A stretch of DNA of 64,000 nt from Alcanivoracaceae bacterium (GTDB taxonomy: Bacteria; Pseudomonadota; Gammaproteobacteria; Xanthomonadales; Marinicellaceae), in assembly GCA_016744455.1 (NCBI GenBank), contig JADGEI010000019.1, forward strand, positions 1 through 64,000, in the 5' to 3' direction. Below the pieces are notes generated by a model. That model was not told where the DNA came from and ran no database searches. It saw only the letters and a program-made list of their open reading frames with translations. Shown here one piece after another: positions 9,706-17,404 of the stretch; the first letter of the stretch is position 1; every line of letters begins with the position of its first letter. Both the position numbers and the translations under genes were made by a program.

Positions 9706-10497
9706 ATGAACTGTACAAAATATATAAAATCAATAACAGTAAATTATAACCCGAAAATTGCTTTAATTTTGGGATCAGGTTTAGGTGAATTTGCTGATTC
9801 AATCAAGAAAATTGCTGAAATTCCTTATTCTGATTTAGAAGGGTTTCCTGTTTCAAGAATTGCTGGTCATGCTGGCAATTTGATTTTGGGCGAAATTGCA
9901 GGTGTTGAAATCATTGCCATGCAAGGGCGTGTACATTATTATGAGAATGGCCAAGTAGAAGCAATGAAAACTCCTATTCGATGTTTTAAAGAGTTAGGCT
10001 GTGAGACTGTTATCTTAACCAATGCCGCTGGCAGCTTGGATTACAATGCTGGTCCAGGGAGCGTGATGTTGATAACGGATTACATCAATTTTACAGGTGT
10101 TTCGCCTTTGTTTTCAGAAACAGGCAATGAAAGGTTTGTCAACATGGTAAATGCCTATAACAAAGATTTACGCAGGAAAATACTAAACATAGCTGAAGAT
10201 AATAATATTCACTTAAGTAAAGGAGTGTATGCATGGATGTGTGGACCACAATTTGAAACACCAGCTGAAATCAATGCCTTAAAAGTATTGGGAGTGAATG
10301 CTGCTGGTATGTCCACAGTTCCAGAAACAATTTTAGCTAGGCAGCAAGACATGAAAGTTTTGGCACTTTCAGTAATTACAAACTATGCCGCAGGTATGGA
10401 TAATGAAGACTTGTCGCACGAACAAACGATGAAATTCGCTAATAAAGCTTCACAGACTTTTAAGACAATATTGACAGAGTTTATTAAAGGGTTTTGA
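9706..10497 (+). CDS. Purine nucleoside phosphorylase (family 2, trimeric type)
   Basis: This enzyme phosphorolyses inosine/guanosine-type nucleosides to the free base and (deoxy)ribose 1-phosphate, the substrate of the phosphopentomutase encoded downstream. Family signatures are ILGSGLGEF near the N-terminus, FPVSRIAGHAGN, the phosphate-site region MQGRVHYYEN, ILTNAAGSL, the base pocket GPQFETPAEI, and GMSTVPE. A GTG at 9664 gives 14 extra residues. The ATG at 9706 is preferred because it starts just ahead of the conserved domain and leaves about the usual family length (263). Both starts have only weak ribosome sites. It is probably the first gene of a salvage operon now split from deoA by an insertion. 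Confidence 0.9.
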   Translation: MNCTKYIKSITVNYNPKIALILGSGLGEFADSIKKIAEIPYSDLEGFPVSRIAGHAGNLILGEIAGVEIIAMQGRVHYYENGQVEAMKTPIRCFKELGCETVILTNAAGSLDYNAGPGSVMLITDYINFTGVSPLFSETGNERFVNMVNAYNKDLRRKILNIAEDNNIHLSKGVYAWMCGPQFETPAEINALKVLGVNAAGMSTVPETILARQQDMKVLALSVITNYAAGMDNEDLSHEQTMKFANKASQTFKTILTEFIKGF

Positions 10498-10533
10498 TTT
10501 TTTTACCATGAAGTACATGAAGTTAAGGAAGGT
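10498..10533. repeat. Left arm of ~34-bp inverted repeat
   Basis: The sequence ttttttaccatgaagtacat (continuing agaagttaaggaagg-like) is matched in inverted orientation at 10901-10936 with only a few differences. The pair brackets a ~370-bp segment holding a gene fragment and two hairpins. It could mark the ends of a small non-autonomous element or a dispersed intergenic repeat. Confidence 0.6.
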
Positions 10534-10572
10534 AAAGATCAAAAACAAAATTTCTGTATTTTTTTAGTTTTC

Positions 10573-10758
10573 GATTTTGCTCATGTTTTTCATCAGTTTA
10601 GATTAAGAGCTTTTACAAATATAAAATATGAATTATTAAGTGAAAAGACAAAGTTTGATGAAGTTCCTGAATTATTCTATAAAGAGCATGAAAAATTTGG
10701 AGAAAAAATTGTTCTGCAACGGGTATTTGATCGATTAAAAGGCACTACAAAAGATTAA
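10573..10758 (+). pseudogene. C-terminal fragment of a paralogue of the gene at 11517
   Basis: This frame translates to about 60 residues beginning FDFAHVFHQFRLRAFTNIKY and ending in a normal stop. It aligns along its full length with the last ~57 residues of the intact gene at 11517-12473 (HQFRVKSVTNIKY..., then EKFGE and LQRxxDR in both). The pattern of substitutions keeps the protein similar, so this is an old duplicate, now reduced to its tail. No start codon or upstream coding part remains. It lies right after the phosphorylase gene, as expected if an insertion with a second copy displaced the original gene. Confidence 0.82.
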
Positions 10759-10790
10759 TTTATCGTAACTGCTCGCACCTGCTGTCATTT

Positions 10791-10802
10791 CCGCGAAGGC
10801 GG
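10791..10802. repeat. REP-like palindrome, first of an inverted pair
   Basis: ccgc-gaag-gcgg is preceded by gtcatt. Together they resemble the wider hairpin at 10858-10877 in opposite orientation. The two may fold onto each other in the transcript. Confidence 0.6.
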
Positions 10803-10857
10803 TAGTTTCATAAAAAGAACTGTAAATACCACTGAAATGACACAGACATTCTTATAG

Positions 10858-10877
10858 ATTCCCGCCTTCGCGGGAAT
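10858..10877. repeat. REP-like palindrome, second of an inverted pair
   Basis: attcccgc-cttc-gcgggaat is a perfect eight-base-pair stem with a four-base loop, followed by gacggggg. It is the best-preserved member of the hairpin family here. In the RNA it would be a stable stem just upstream of the toxin-antitoxin genes. Confidence 0.75.
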
Positions 10878-10900
10878 GACGGGGGCGAGTGTTTCAATTT

Positions 10901-10936
10901 ATCTTCATTAACTTCATGTCATGCATGGTAAAAAAT
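10901..10936. repeat. Right arm of ~34-bp inverted repeat
   Basis: Reverse complement reads ttttttaccatgcatgacat and continues with gaagttaatgaag, matching the left arm at 10498-10533. It ends about 48 bases before the antitoxin start. Confidence 0.6.
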
Positions 10937-10983
10937 AAATATACCGTTTAAAATAAACGAATCGAACGAAATAGAGAAAGATT

Positions 10984-11226
10984 ATGGAGACACTAACTGC
11001 TAATAGAGCTAAAACACAATTTGGTGAACTTTTAATGAAAGTACAGAAATCACCAGTAAATGTCACTAGAAATGGTAAATCTGTAGCTGTAGTAGTGTCA
11101 AGTGAAGAATATCAACAGTTAAAACTACAAGCATTGCGTTCTGCTCTAGTAGAAGGTGAAGAGAGTGCTGATGTTGAGGATTTTTCAATTGATAGCATAA
11201 AAGCACAATTAGATGCTTCGATTTAA
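10984..11226 (+). CDS. Phd/YefM-family antitoxin
   Basis: This 80-residue protein has the typical Phd/YefM N-terminus (METLTANRAKTQFGELLMKV), the conserved RNGKSVAVVVSSEEYQQL block that forms the DNA-binding and dimer core, and an acidic C-terminal tail that would wrap the toxin. AGAGAAAG a few bases upstream serves as ribosome site. Its stop overlaps the toxin start by 14 bases. As in this family generally, it should neutralise the toxin and repress its own promoter. Confidence 0.92.
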   Translation: METLTANRAKTQFGELLMKVQKSPVNVTRNGKSVAVVVSSEEYQQLKLQALRSALVEGEESADVEDFSIDSIKAQLDASI

Positions 11227-11512
11227 TGTTTCAGATAAAGCCAATAATGATTTATTTGAGATTGGTTATTACACACAGAATAAATTTGGCACTAAACAAA
11301 GAAATAAATATTTAGATGAACTTTCTGATAAATTTCAATATCTAGCGGAAGCACCAGAACATGGGATGCCAAAATTTTTTATAAGGAAAAATTATTTTTC
11401 TTATTCGGTACAGAAACACATTGTATTTTATAAAAAGTACAGTTATGGAGTACGTATAATAAGAGTGCTTCATCAGTCTATTGATCATAAGAAACATCTA
11501 TCAGAACTATAA
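11213..11512 (+). CDS. ParE/RelE-superfamily toxin
   Basis: The 99-residue protein shows the ParE pattern: an N-terminal strand (LRFNVSDKANNDL), two helices (EIGYYTQNKFG...YLDELSDKFQYLAEAPEHG), and C-terminal strands YSVQKHIVFYKK and VRIIRVLHQSIDHKKHL. ParE toxins poison gyrase and RelE toxins cut mRNA on the ribosome. The R-V-L-H-Q-S-x-D ending favours ParE. Its translation is coupled to the antitoxin. With the inverted repeats and gene fragment next to it, it looks like a module inserted between nucleoside genes. Confidence 0.9.
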   Translation: MLRFNVSDKANNDLFEIGYYTQNKFGTKQRNKYLDELSDKFQYLAEAPEHGMPKFFIRKNYFSYSVQKHIVFYKKYSYGVRIIRVLHQSIDHKKHLSEL

Positions 11513-11516
11513 TAAT

Positions 11517-12473
11517 ATGAGCATATTTAATTCTGTAAGGATAAAAGAGAACTGCATAAAAAAAATTGTAAATATATTATTGGTTGCTATATCTATTGCT
11601 GTTGTTAATGCTAAAGATGTTAATGAATTGTTTATTAATCAGCTACTAGCTAGTGATGAAATCGATCAATATATTGTAGCTGGATATTTAGCAAAGTCAT
11701 TAGAGTTACCATATACAAACCAACAGCTTTATAGCAAGGCAATTAAACTTGCTCCAGAAAATATTTTGTTGTTGGAACAAATACTCTTACTATGTGATGA
11801 CAGTAATTCGATTTGTAAAAAACGAGAAAAATATTTAAAAAAATTAGAACGACATGATACAAAAAACTCTAATCCCAATCTATATGCAATAGTTTTTTAT
11901 GGTAAAAACAAACAATTCTCAAAAGCATTAAAACAATTAAAAAAAGCGGCCGATAAGAAGCTATTCGAAGATTATAATTGGAAAAGGTTTTTTCTTATTG
12001 AAAGGGTTCTGAGAAGTTACGGATATTCCAACAATGCAGCAAAAAAAGCGGCTGCAAAATCTATTTTCATAGGCTTTGATAAAGAACCTATAGCAAAGAT
12101 TATGAACCTCTGTGTCAGTCAAAGTGAAACCAATTCTCAATGGATAGATCCTTGTATACAATTTGGTAAAGTTATCGAAACTTCTTCAACTATGGGGCTG
12201 TCAACATTTGTGGGATATGGATTGCAAAGAGATATATTAGCATTAGATGAAAGTCGCGAAGTAGAATATGAAAATATTAAACATAGAAGAGATATTTTTC
12301 ATCAGTTTAGAGTCAAATCTGTTACTAATATTAAATATGCTGGGATTTCAGACGAGACTAATTTTGATGATATTCCTGACATATTTTTTCAAGACCTAGA
12401 AAAATTTGGTGAGAGGGTGGCACTTCAAAGAGCCCTTGATCGTTTTAATAACAACAAAGAAAAATCAAAATGA
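11517..12473 (+). CDS. Unknown exported helical (TPR-like) protein
   Basis: I do not recognise a named family. The start at 11517 gives a signal-like hydrophobic segment (IVNILLVAISIAVVNA). An alternative ATG at 11481, inside the toxin gene, adds 12 residues without changing this. The rest is rich in helices, with a TPR-like stretch around residues 30-150 and paired cysteines (LLLCDDSNSICKKR; also NLC and DPC). Its last ~57 residues are duplicated as a fragment at 10573. The stop overlaps the deoA start by four bases (atga), so the two are translationally coupled. This suggests the gene is native to the nucleoside operon. Confidence 0.6.
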   Translation: MSIFNSVRIKENCIKKIVNILLVAISIAVVNAKDVNELFINQLLASDEIDQYIVAGYLAKSLELPYTNQQLYSKAIKLAPENILLLEQILLLCDDSNSICKKREKYLKKLERHDTKNSNPNLYAIVFYGKNKQFSKALKQLKKAADKKLFEDYNWKRFFLIERVLRSYGYSNNAAKKAAAKSIFIGFDKEPIAKIMNLCVSQSETNSQWIDPCIQFGKVIETSSTMGLSTFVGYGLQRDILALDESREVEYENIKHRRDIFHQFRVKSVTNIKYAGISDETNFDDIPDIFFQDLEKFGERVALQRALDRFNNNKEKSK

Positions 12474-13783
12474 CTTTTTTAAATCAAGAAATTATAAAAA
12501 ACAAACGTGATGGTAAAGTGCTTTCTCAGGCTGAAATTGACTTTTTTATACAAGGCATTACAAATAATACAGTTAGTGAAGGTCAAATAGCGGCATTTGC
12601 AATGGCAACTTACTTTCAAGACATGAACGCACAAGAAAGAATCGATTTTACACAAAGTATGGTCAATTCAGGCGATGTAATGGATTGGTCAGATATGGAC
12701 TTAGATGGACCAATTTTAGATAAACATTCAACAGGAGGTGTTGGGGATAAAATTAGTTTGATGTTGGCTCCAATTATTGCTGCTTGTGGTGGTTACGTGC
12801 CGATGATTTCAGGCCGTGGTCTTGGACATACTGGTGGAACTTTAGATAAGTTTGATGCCATTGCTGGTTATGATGCTACACCTAGCAATGCCTTATTTAG
12901 GCAAACGGTAAAACATGTTGGTTGCGCTATTATTGGCCAAACTGCAAATTTGGCACCGGCTGATAAACGTTTTTATGCCACGCGTGATATTACGGCAACT
13001 GTTGATTGTATTCCTTTAATTACGGCTTCTATCTTATCTAAAAAACTGGCCGAAGGATTGGATGGTTTGGTTATGGATATCAAAACTGGTAGCGGTGCTT
13101 TCATGAAAGACAGGGCACAAGCACAAGAACTTGCACGTGCTATTGTTGATGTATCAAGTGTCAATACCACAGCTGTTATTACCGACATGAGTCAAGTGAT
13201 TGGATATACCGCTGGTAATGCCCTTGAAGTCTATGAAACAATAGAATACTTAACTTTAAAAAAACAAGAACCTGTTTTGCATGAATTGGTATTAACTCTT
13301 TGCGCAGAAATGTTAGTTCATGGGAAACTCGCTGATAGTTTACCGCAGGGTATAAGATTAGTGAACCAAGCATTGTCCTCTGGTAAGGCCGCAGAAATCT
13401 TTGCGAAAATGATTAGTGCGTTGGGAGGACCTAATGATTTAATGGAAAAACCGGACAAGTTTTTAACCAAAGCAAAAGTAATTATGCCAGTATTACCAAA
13501 ACAATCGGGTTATATCAAACAAATGGATACTCGAGAGATTGGGATGGCAGTGGTTGAGTTAGGTGGAGGTCGCAGAATGGCTACAGATAAAATTGATTAT
13601 TCTGTTGGATTTAGCCAATTTTGCCATATTGGTGATAACGTTGATAAACATAAGCCAATTGCATATGTTCATGCAAATACACAGCAACAAGCAGACATAG
13701 CCGCACAATCATTGCTAGATTGTATTGAAATCGACTCAGATACACCACATTTACCAAAAGTAATAATTCAGAGGGTTAGTTAA
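12470..13783 (+). CDS. deoA: Thymidine phosphorylase
   Basis: The enzyme converts thymidine and phosphate to thymine and 2-deoxyribose 1-phosphate in the cytosol. Length (437) matches enterobacterial DeoA. Diagnostic segments are the phosphate-binding KHSTGGVGDK, the glycine-rich GRGLGHTGGTLDK, the lysine-containing DIKTGSGAFM, and the C-terminal GGGRRMATDKIDYSVGF. The start overlaps the unknown exported-protein gene by four bases, and the stop overlaps the deoB start by one base (taatg), giving a tightly coupled operon. Confidence 0.96.
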   Translation: MTFLNQEIIKNKRDGKVLSQAEIDFFIQGITNNTVSEGQIAAFAMATYFQDMNAQERIDFTQSMVNSGDVMDWSDMDLDGPILDKHSTGGVGDKISLMLAPIIAACGGYVPMISGRGLGHTGGTLDKFDAIAGYDATPSNALFRQTVKHVGCAIIGQTANLAPADKRFYATRDITATVDCIPLITASILSKKLAEGLDGLVMDIKTGSGAFMKDRAQAQELARAIVDVSSVNTTAVITDMSQVIGYTAGNALEVYETIEYLTLKKQEPVLHELVLTLCAEMLVHGKLADSLPQGIRLVNQALSSGKAAEIFAKMISALGGPNDLMEKPDKFLTKAKVIMPVLPKQSGYIKQMDTREIGMAVVELGGGRRMATDKIDYSVGFSQFCHIGDNVDKHKPIAYVHANTQQQADIAAQSLLDCIEIDSDTPHLPKVIIQRVS

Positions 13784-15003
13784 TGAAACGTGCTTTACTA
13801 TTAGTTATGGATTCACTTGGTATAGGTGCCAGTGCCGATGCTCACCTTTATGGTGATGAATCAGCCAACACTTTGGGCCATATTGCTCAAGCCTGTTTGG
13901 AAGGCAATGCAAATAACGAACAGCGGACAGGGGAACTTGTCATTCCGAATTTAACGCGTTTGGGGCTAGCTCATGCCTTGCAAGCCAGTTGTGGCAAATC
14001 AATGGCTGGGCTTGATGAAAACATAAAACCAGAACATGCTTATGGTTATGCTGTTGAACAAAGTAAAGATAAAGACACACCAAGTGGTCATTGGGAAATG
14101 ACAGGAGTTCCCGTGCCTTTTGCTTGGCAAACATTTCCTAAAACTGAGCCATGTTTTCCAAAGCCATTGATAACAGATTTTATCACCTTATCAGGCATCC
14201 CGGGGATTTTAGGAAATTGCCATGCCAGTGGTACAGAAATCATTAAACGATTGGGTGTTGAACACATTAAAACAGGAAAACCCATTTGTTACACTTCAGC
14301 TGATTCGGTGTTTCAAATTGCAGCTCATGAAAAACACTTCGGTTTAGATGAACTTATGCGTATTTGCAAGATTGCTAAAGGATTGACCGAAGAACTTAAT
14401 ATTACTCGTGTTATTGCTCGCCCGTTTACTGGAGAAACAGCTGAAGATTTTATCCGTACAGCCAATCGTAAAGACTTAACCACACCACCAATCGAGCCAA
14501 CATTGCTTGACAAACTCTCGGCCCAAGGTGGACAAGTGGTATCAGTTGGTAAAATTAATGATATTTTCTCAGGTCGAGGTATTACTAGATCTGTAAAGGG
14601 TAAAACTAATATGGAATTATTTGATGTAATGCTTGAAGAATTAAAAACAGCGCAAGATAAAACATTGATTTTTGTTAATTTTGTAGATTTTGATAGCCAC
14701 TTTGGCCACCGTAGAAATATCGCAGGTTATGCCAATGCCATTGAAGAATTTGATAAACGTATACCAGAATTAGAAGCACTAATGGGTGAAGAAGACATTG
14801 CCTTAATTACAGCTGATCACGGCTGTGACCCAACTTTTCCAGGTTCTGACCACACCCGTGAACATGTGCCAGTAGTTTTATTTGGGAAAAACATTAAGGC
14901 CCAAAACATAGGAGAAAGAAGCTCATTTGCTGATATGGGGCAAACGCTCGCTCATTATTTCACTATTCAACCTTTGGCACACGGTTCATTAATCACTCTT
15001 TAA
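13783..15003 (+). CDS. deoB: Phosphopentomutase
   Basis: It isomerises (deoxy)ribose 1-phosphate, the product of both nucleoside phosphorylases in this cluster, to the 5-phosphate for central metabolism. It is a metal-dependent enzyme of the alkaline phosphatase superfamily. Metal and catalytic segments are visible: MDSLGIGASAD at the N-terminus, the phosphorylated threonine region DTPSGHWEM, FDSHFGHRR, and ITADHGCDPTFPGSDHTREH. Length is 406 residues, normal for DeoB. It is the last gene of the operon and converges with the gene at 15037, 33 bases away. No deoC is nearby. Confidence 0.96.
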   Translation: MKRALLLVMDSLGIGASADAHLYGDESANTLGHIAQACLEGNANNEQRTGELVIPNLTRLGLAHALQASCGKSMAGLDENIKPEHAYGYAVEQSKDKDTPSGHWEMTGVPVPFAWQTFPKTEPCFPKPLITDFITLSGIPGILGNCHASGTEIIKRLGVEHIKTGKPICYTSADSVFQIAAHEKHFGLDELMRICKIAKGLTEELNITRVIARPFTGETAEDFIRTANRKDLTTPPIEPTLLDKLSAQGGQVVSVGKINDIFSGRGITRSVKGKTNMELFDVMLEELKTAQDKTLIFVNFVDFDSHFGHRRNIAGYANAIEEFDKRIPELEALMGEEDIALITADHGCDPTFPGSDHTREHVPVVLFGKNIKAQNIGERSSFADMGQTLAHYFTIQPLAHGSLITL

Positions 15004-15036
15004 CGGGAATTTGATAATAACATACGCTAGTAGTTT

Positions 15037-15573
15037 TTATACCTTAGCCAGGGCCTTATCAAATTCTTGTTTAGCGTGTTCGAATTGATACAATGATTTT
15101 TCAACATACATCATGACTTCATCAACATAACCATCAGTTGATGCTGACCATACCCGATTGATATAACGTTCTCCAGCAGCAAAACTCGACATGATGTCAG
15201 CGAAATTTTGAATGCCAAAGAGGTGCTTCATGCTGTCTCGTGCATCAGCAAAATTGTTTAAGTCAACACGGAATAATTTATCAATTTCAAAGCGCATATC
15301 GTAGGTTGGGATTTTTTCTTTTCGTCCATCGAGTTCTTTGAGGTTTTTAAGGATGTTATCCAATGATGCAATTAATGTAACTTTGTTTGTTTGTAAAAGA
15401 TCTCCTGATTTTGCTTCGGCACTTGATAGGTTTTTATACCAGAATGCACCAGCAAATCCGACAACAATAACAGGAATAAAATAATTCCAGTTCATTGTTT
15501 TTTCATCAAGTGAAGCTAAATATGCACCTGCTGTAAATGCGATGACGACTAATAAAAATGCTAAATTTTTCAT
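15037..15573 (-). CDS. Small membrane protein downstream of OPT transporter
   Basis: I do not recognise a family. The start at 15573 is chosen because GGAG sits seven bases upstream. The frame open to 15600 has no such site. Two hydrophobic helices fill residues 2-45 (LAFLLVVIAFTAGAYLA and FIPVIVVGFAGAFWY). About 130 mainly helical cytosolic or periplasmic residues follow, containing FRVDLNNFADARDSMKHLFG. The ribosome site lies in the ten-base gap after the OPT stop, so it is co-translated with the transporter and may be an accessory or stability partner. Confidence 0.7.
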   Translation of the reverse strand: MKNLAFLLVVIAFTAGAYLASLDEKTMNWNYFIPVIVVGFAGAFWYKNLSSAEAKSGDLLQTNKVTLIASLDNILKNLKELDGRKEKIPTYDMRFEIDKLFRVDLNNFADARDSMKHLFGIQNFADIMSSFAAGERYINRVWSASTDGYVDEVMMYVEKSLYQFEHAKQEFDKALAKV

Positions 15574-15583
15574 ACTTTTCTCC

Positions 15584-17329
15584 TTACCCTGCACTCGCAA
15601 TTACATAAACGGCATTACCCACGCCGACTAACGCTTCACCAACAATCAAACCTGCTGCTATTGGGATGCCTTTATTTTCAGACCAGCTCTTTCCAGCTTT
15701 TCTATCAACAATTTCGCGAATTACCGTGCCGATTGCATAAGTTAAGACAATATTGAACGGAAGATAAAAACCCAATCCTACAGTAATACCAAGGCCAGCT
15801 TGTAGCAGCGATAACAAGCCACCAAGCAAAGCACCTGCCACGTATTTTTCTGTTGGTACATCTCCACCTGTAATACCTTCAACCATTGAAGCTAGTGCCT
15901 GTCCTTGTGGAGCAGGGAACTGGTCGCCTCCTAAGCCAAATGCCTTATCTAACATGAAGATTAGAATAATAATCACAATTGGACCTAACCATGCGCCAGC
16001 AAATTGTCCTAACTGTTGTTGTTTGGGTGTGGCACCAACCAAGTAACCTGTTTTTAGATCGAGCATTAAATCAGTTGCTTGACTCATGGCAACACAGGTT
16101 GCCGCTCCCACAGTAACGGCTGCAACTATGGCAGGTCCAGTACTCATGCCGCCAAAGGCTTGAGTGACCATAATAAGTAAAGTAACAGCAATTAAGGTCA
16201 TACCAGACAAGGGCGACCAATTGGTTCGACCAATGGCTTCGGATAAAATAATACCAGCCATCCAAATCCATAAAGTTCCAAGTAATGCCATGGTAATTCC
16301 ACGCATTAAACCAACTTCTTCAGCAGAAGTAACAGCAATAACACCCAATAAAATAGCCGCACCAACTATGGCTAAGTAGAGCAGTTTAATCGGCATTTCA
16401 TCTTTGCTCATGGCTGAATCGGCTTTGGCAGATGATTGCATCGATTTAACCGCAGATTTAATTAACGGTAAGGCAAACATTACGCCAATGATAGCACCGC
16501 CAATCAACATGCCAATACCTGTGGGTCTAAATAGCATTAAACGTAATTGGTTTGGGTCAGTGATTGCTGCTCCGGCTGCGTCAACAGGAAACATATTAAA
16601 CAAATCCAATAATGGCGCTAAAACCCAATAACAAACAAATCCACCAATAATGAAAGCGAGGCCACCGCGGCCAGCAATAAAGGCAACACCAACAGTCATC
16701 AAGGACAAATACCATGTGCCATTGAGGTATTCTGGCAAGCCTAATTGGTCGAATAAATGCCAATCTTCTACACCAAAGTAAAGTGTAATAAAATGGACAA
16801 TGCCAGAAACCAACATTGCACCAATTAGTAACATGGCTTTTTTAATGCCGGCACCTGGTGATTTTAATATAGAAGCAACTGCCACGCCTCCTGGGTAGGT
16901 CAGGCGTTCGTAATCAATCATTTGTTTACGTAAGGGAATGATGAAGGCTATGCCTAAAAATGCACCAGCGATGGCCCCAAAGGTGAGGATGTAAGGGTTG
17001 AAATCCGTTCCATACCCTAAAATGAAAATAGCAGGCACCGAAAACATCATGCCAGAGGAGGCTCCATTGACAGCCGAAGCGACTGTTTGAGTAACATTGT
17101 TCTCAACAATAGAACGCCGACGTAAGATCCCACGTAAGATCCCAAATCCTAAAATAGCGGCCAATTCCGATCCCTCAATCGAAAAGCCAAGTTTCAGTGA
17201 AGCATAACCTATGGACACCGCTAAGATAACACCCAAAAAATAACCAACAAGCAAGGCGTGCATGGTTAGTTCAGGATATGCTCCTGTGGTAATCGGTCCA
17301 GCAGTTGTTGCTGAATTTTGTTCAGACAT
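15584..17329 (-). CDS. OPT-family oligopeptide/metal-chelate transporter
   Basis: This 581-residue inner-membrane protein has roughly 14 or more hydrophobic segments and the pattern of the bacterial OPT family, starting with AVSIGYASLKLGFSIEGSELAAILGFGILRG, an intramembrane-type region, and a central ATDLMLDLKTGYLVGATP loop typical of these transporters. Substrates in the family include peptides and metal chelates. The sequence does not identify which. The two-gene operon with the small membrane protein at 15037 is the only context. GGGAGATAAAG lies just upstream of the start. Confidence 0.88.
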   Translation of the reverse strand: MSEQNSATTAGPITTGAYPELTMHALLVGYFLGVILAVSIGYASLKLGFSIEGSELAAILGFGILRGILRRRSIVENNVTQTVASAVNGASSGMMFSVPAIFILGYGTDFNPYILTFGAIAGAFLGIAFIIPLRKQMIDYERLTYPGGVAVASILKSPGAGIKKAMLLIGAMLVSGIVHFITLYFGVEDWHLFDQLGLPEYLNGTWYLSLMTVGVAFIAGRGGLAFIIGGFVCYWVLAPLLDLFNMFPVDAAGAAITDPNQLRLMLFRPTGIGMLIGGAIIGVMFALPLIKSAVKSMQSSAKADSAMSKDEMPIKLLYLAIVGAAILLGVIAVTSAEEVGLMRGITMALLGTLWIWMAGIILSEAIGRTNWSPLSGMTLIAVTLLIMVTQAFGGMSTGPAIVAAVTVGAATCVAMSQATDLMLDLKTGYLVGATPKQQQLGQFAGAWLGPIVIIILIFMLDKAFGLGGDQFPAPQGQALASMVEGITGGDVPTEKYVAGALLGGLLSLLQAGLGITVGLGFYLPFNIVLTYAIGTVIREIVDRKAGKSWSENKGIPIAAGLIVGEALVGVGNAVYVIASAG

Positions 17330-17404
17330 TCTTTATCTCCCGCTTATTACAAAAGATAAAGATTATATCTCAACACCAACACTTTACCAATAGCCCATTA
17401 AATA

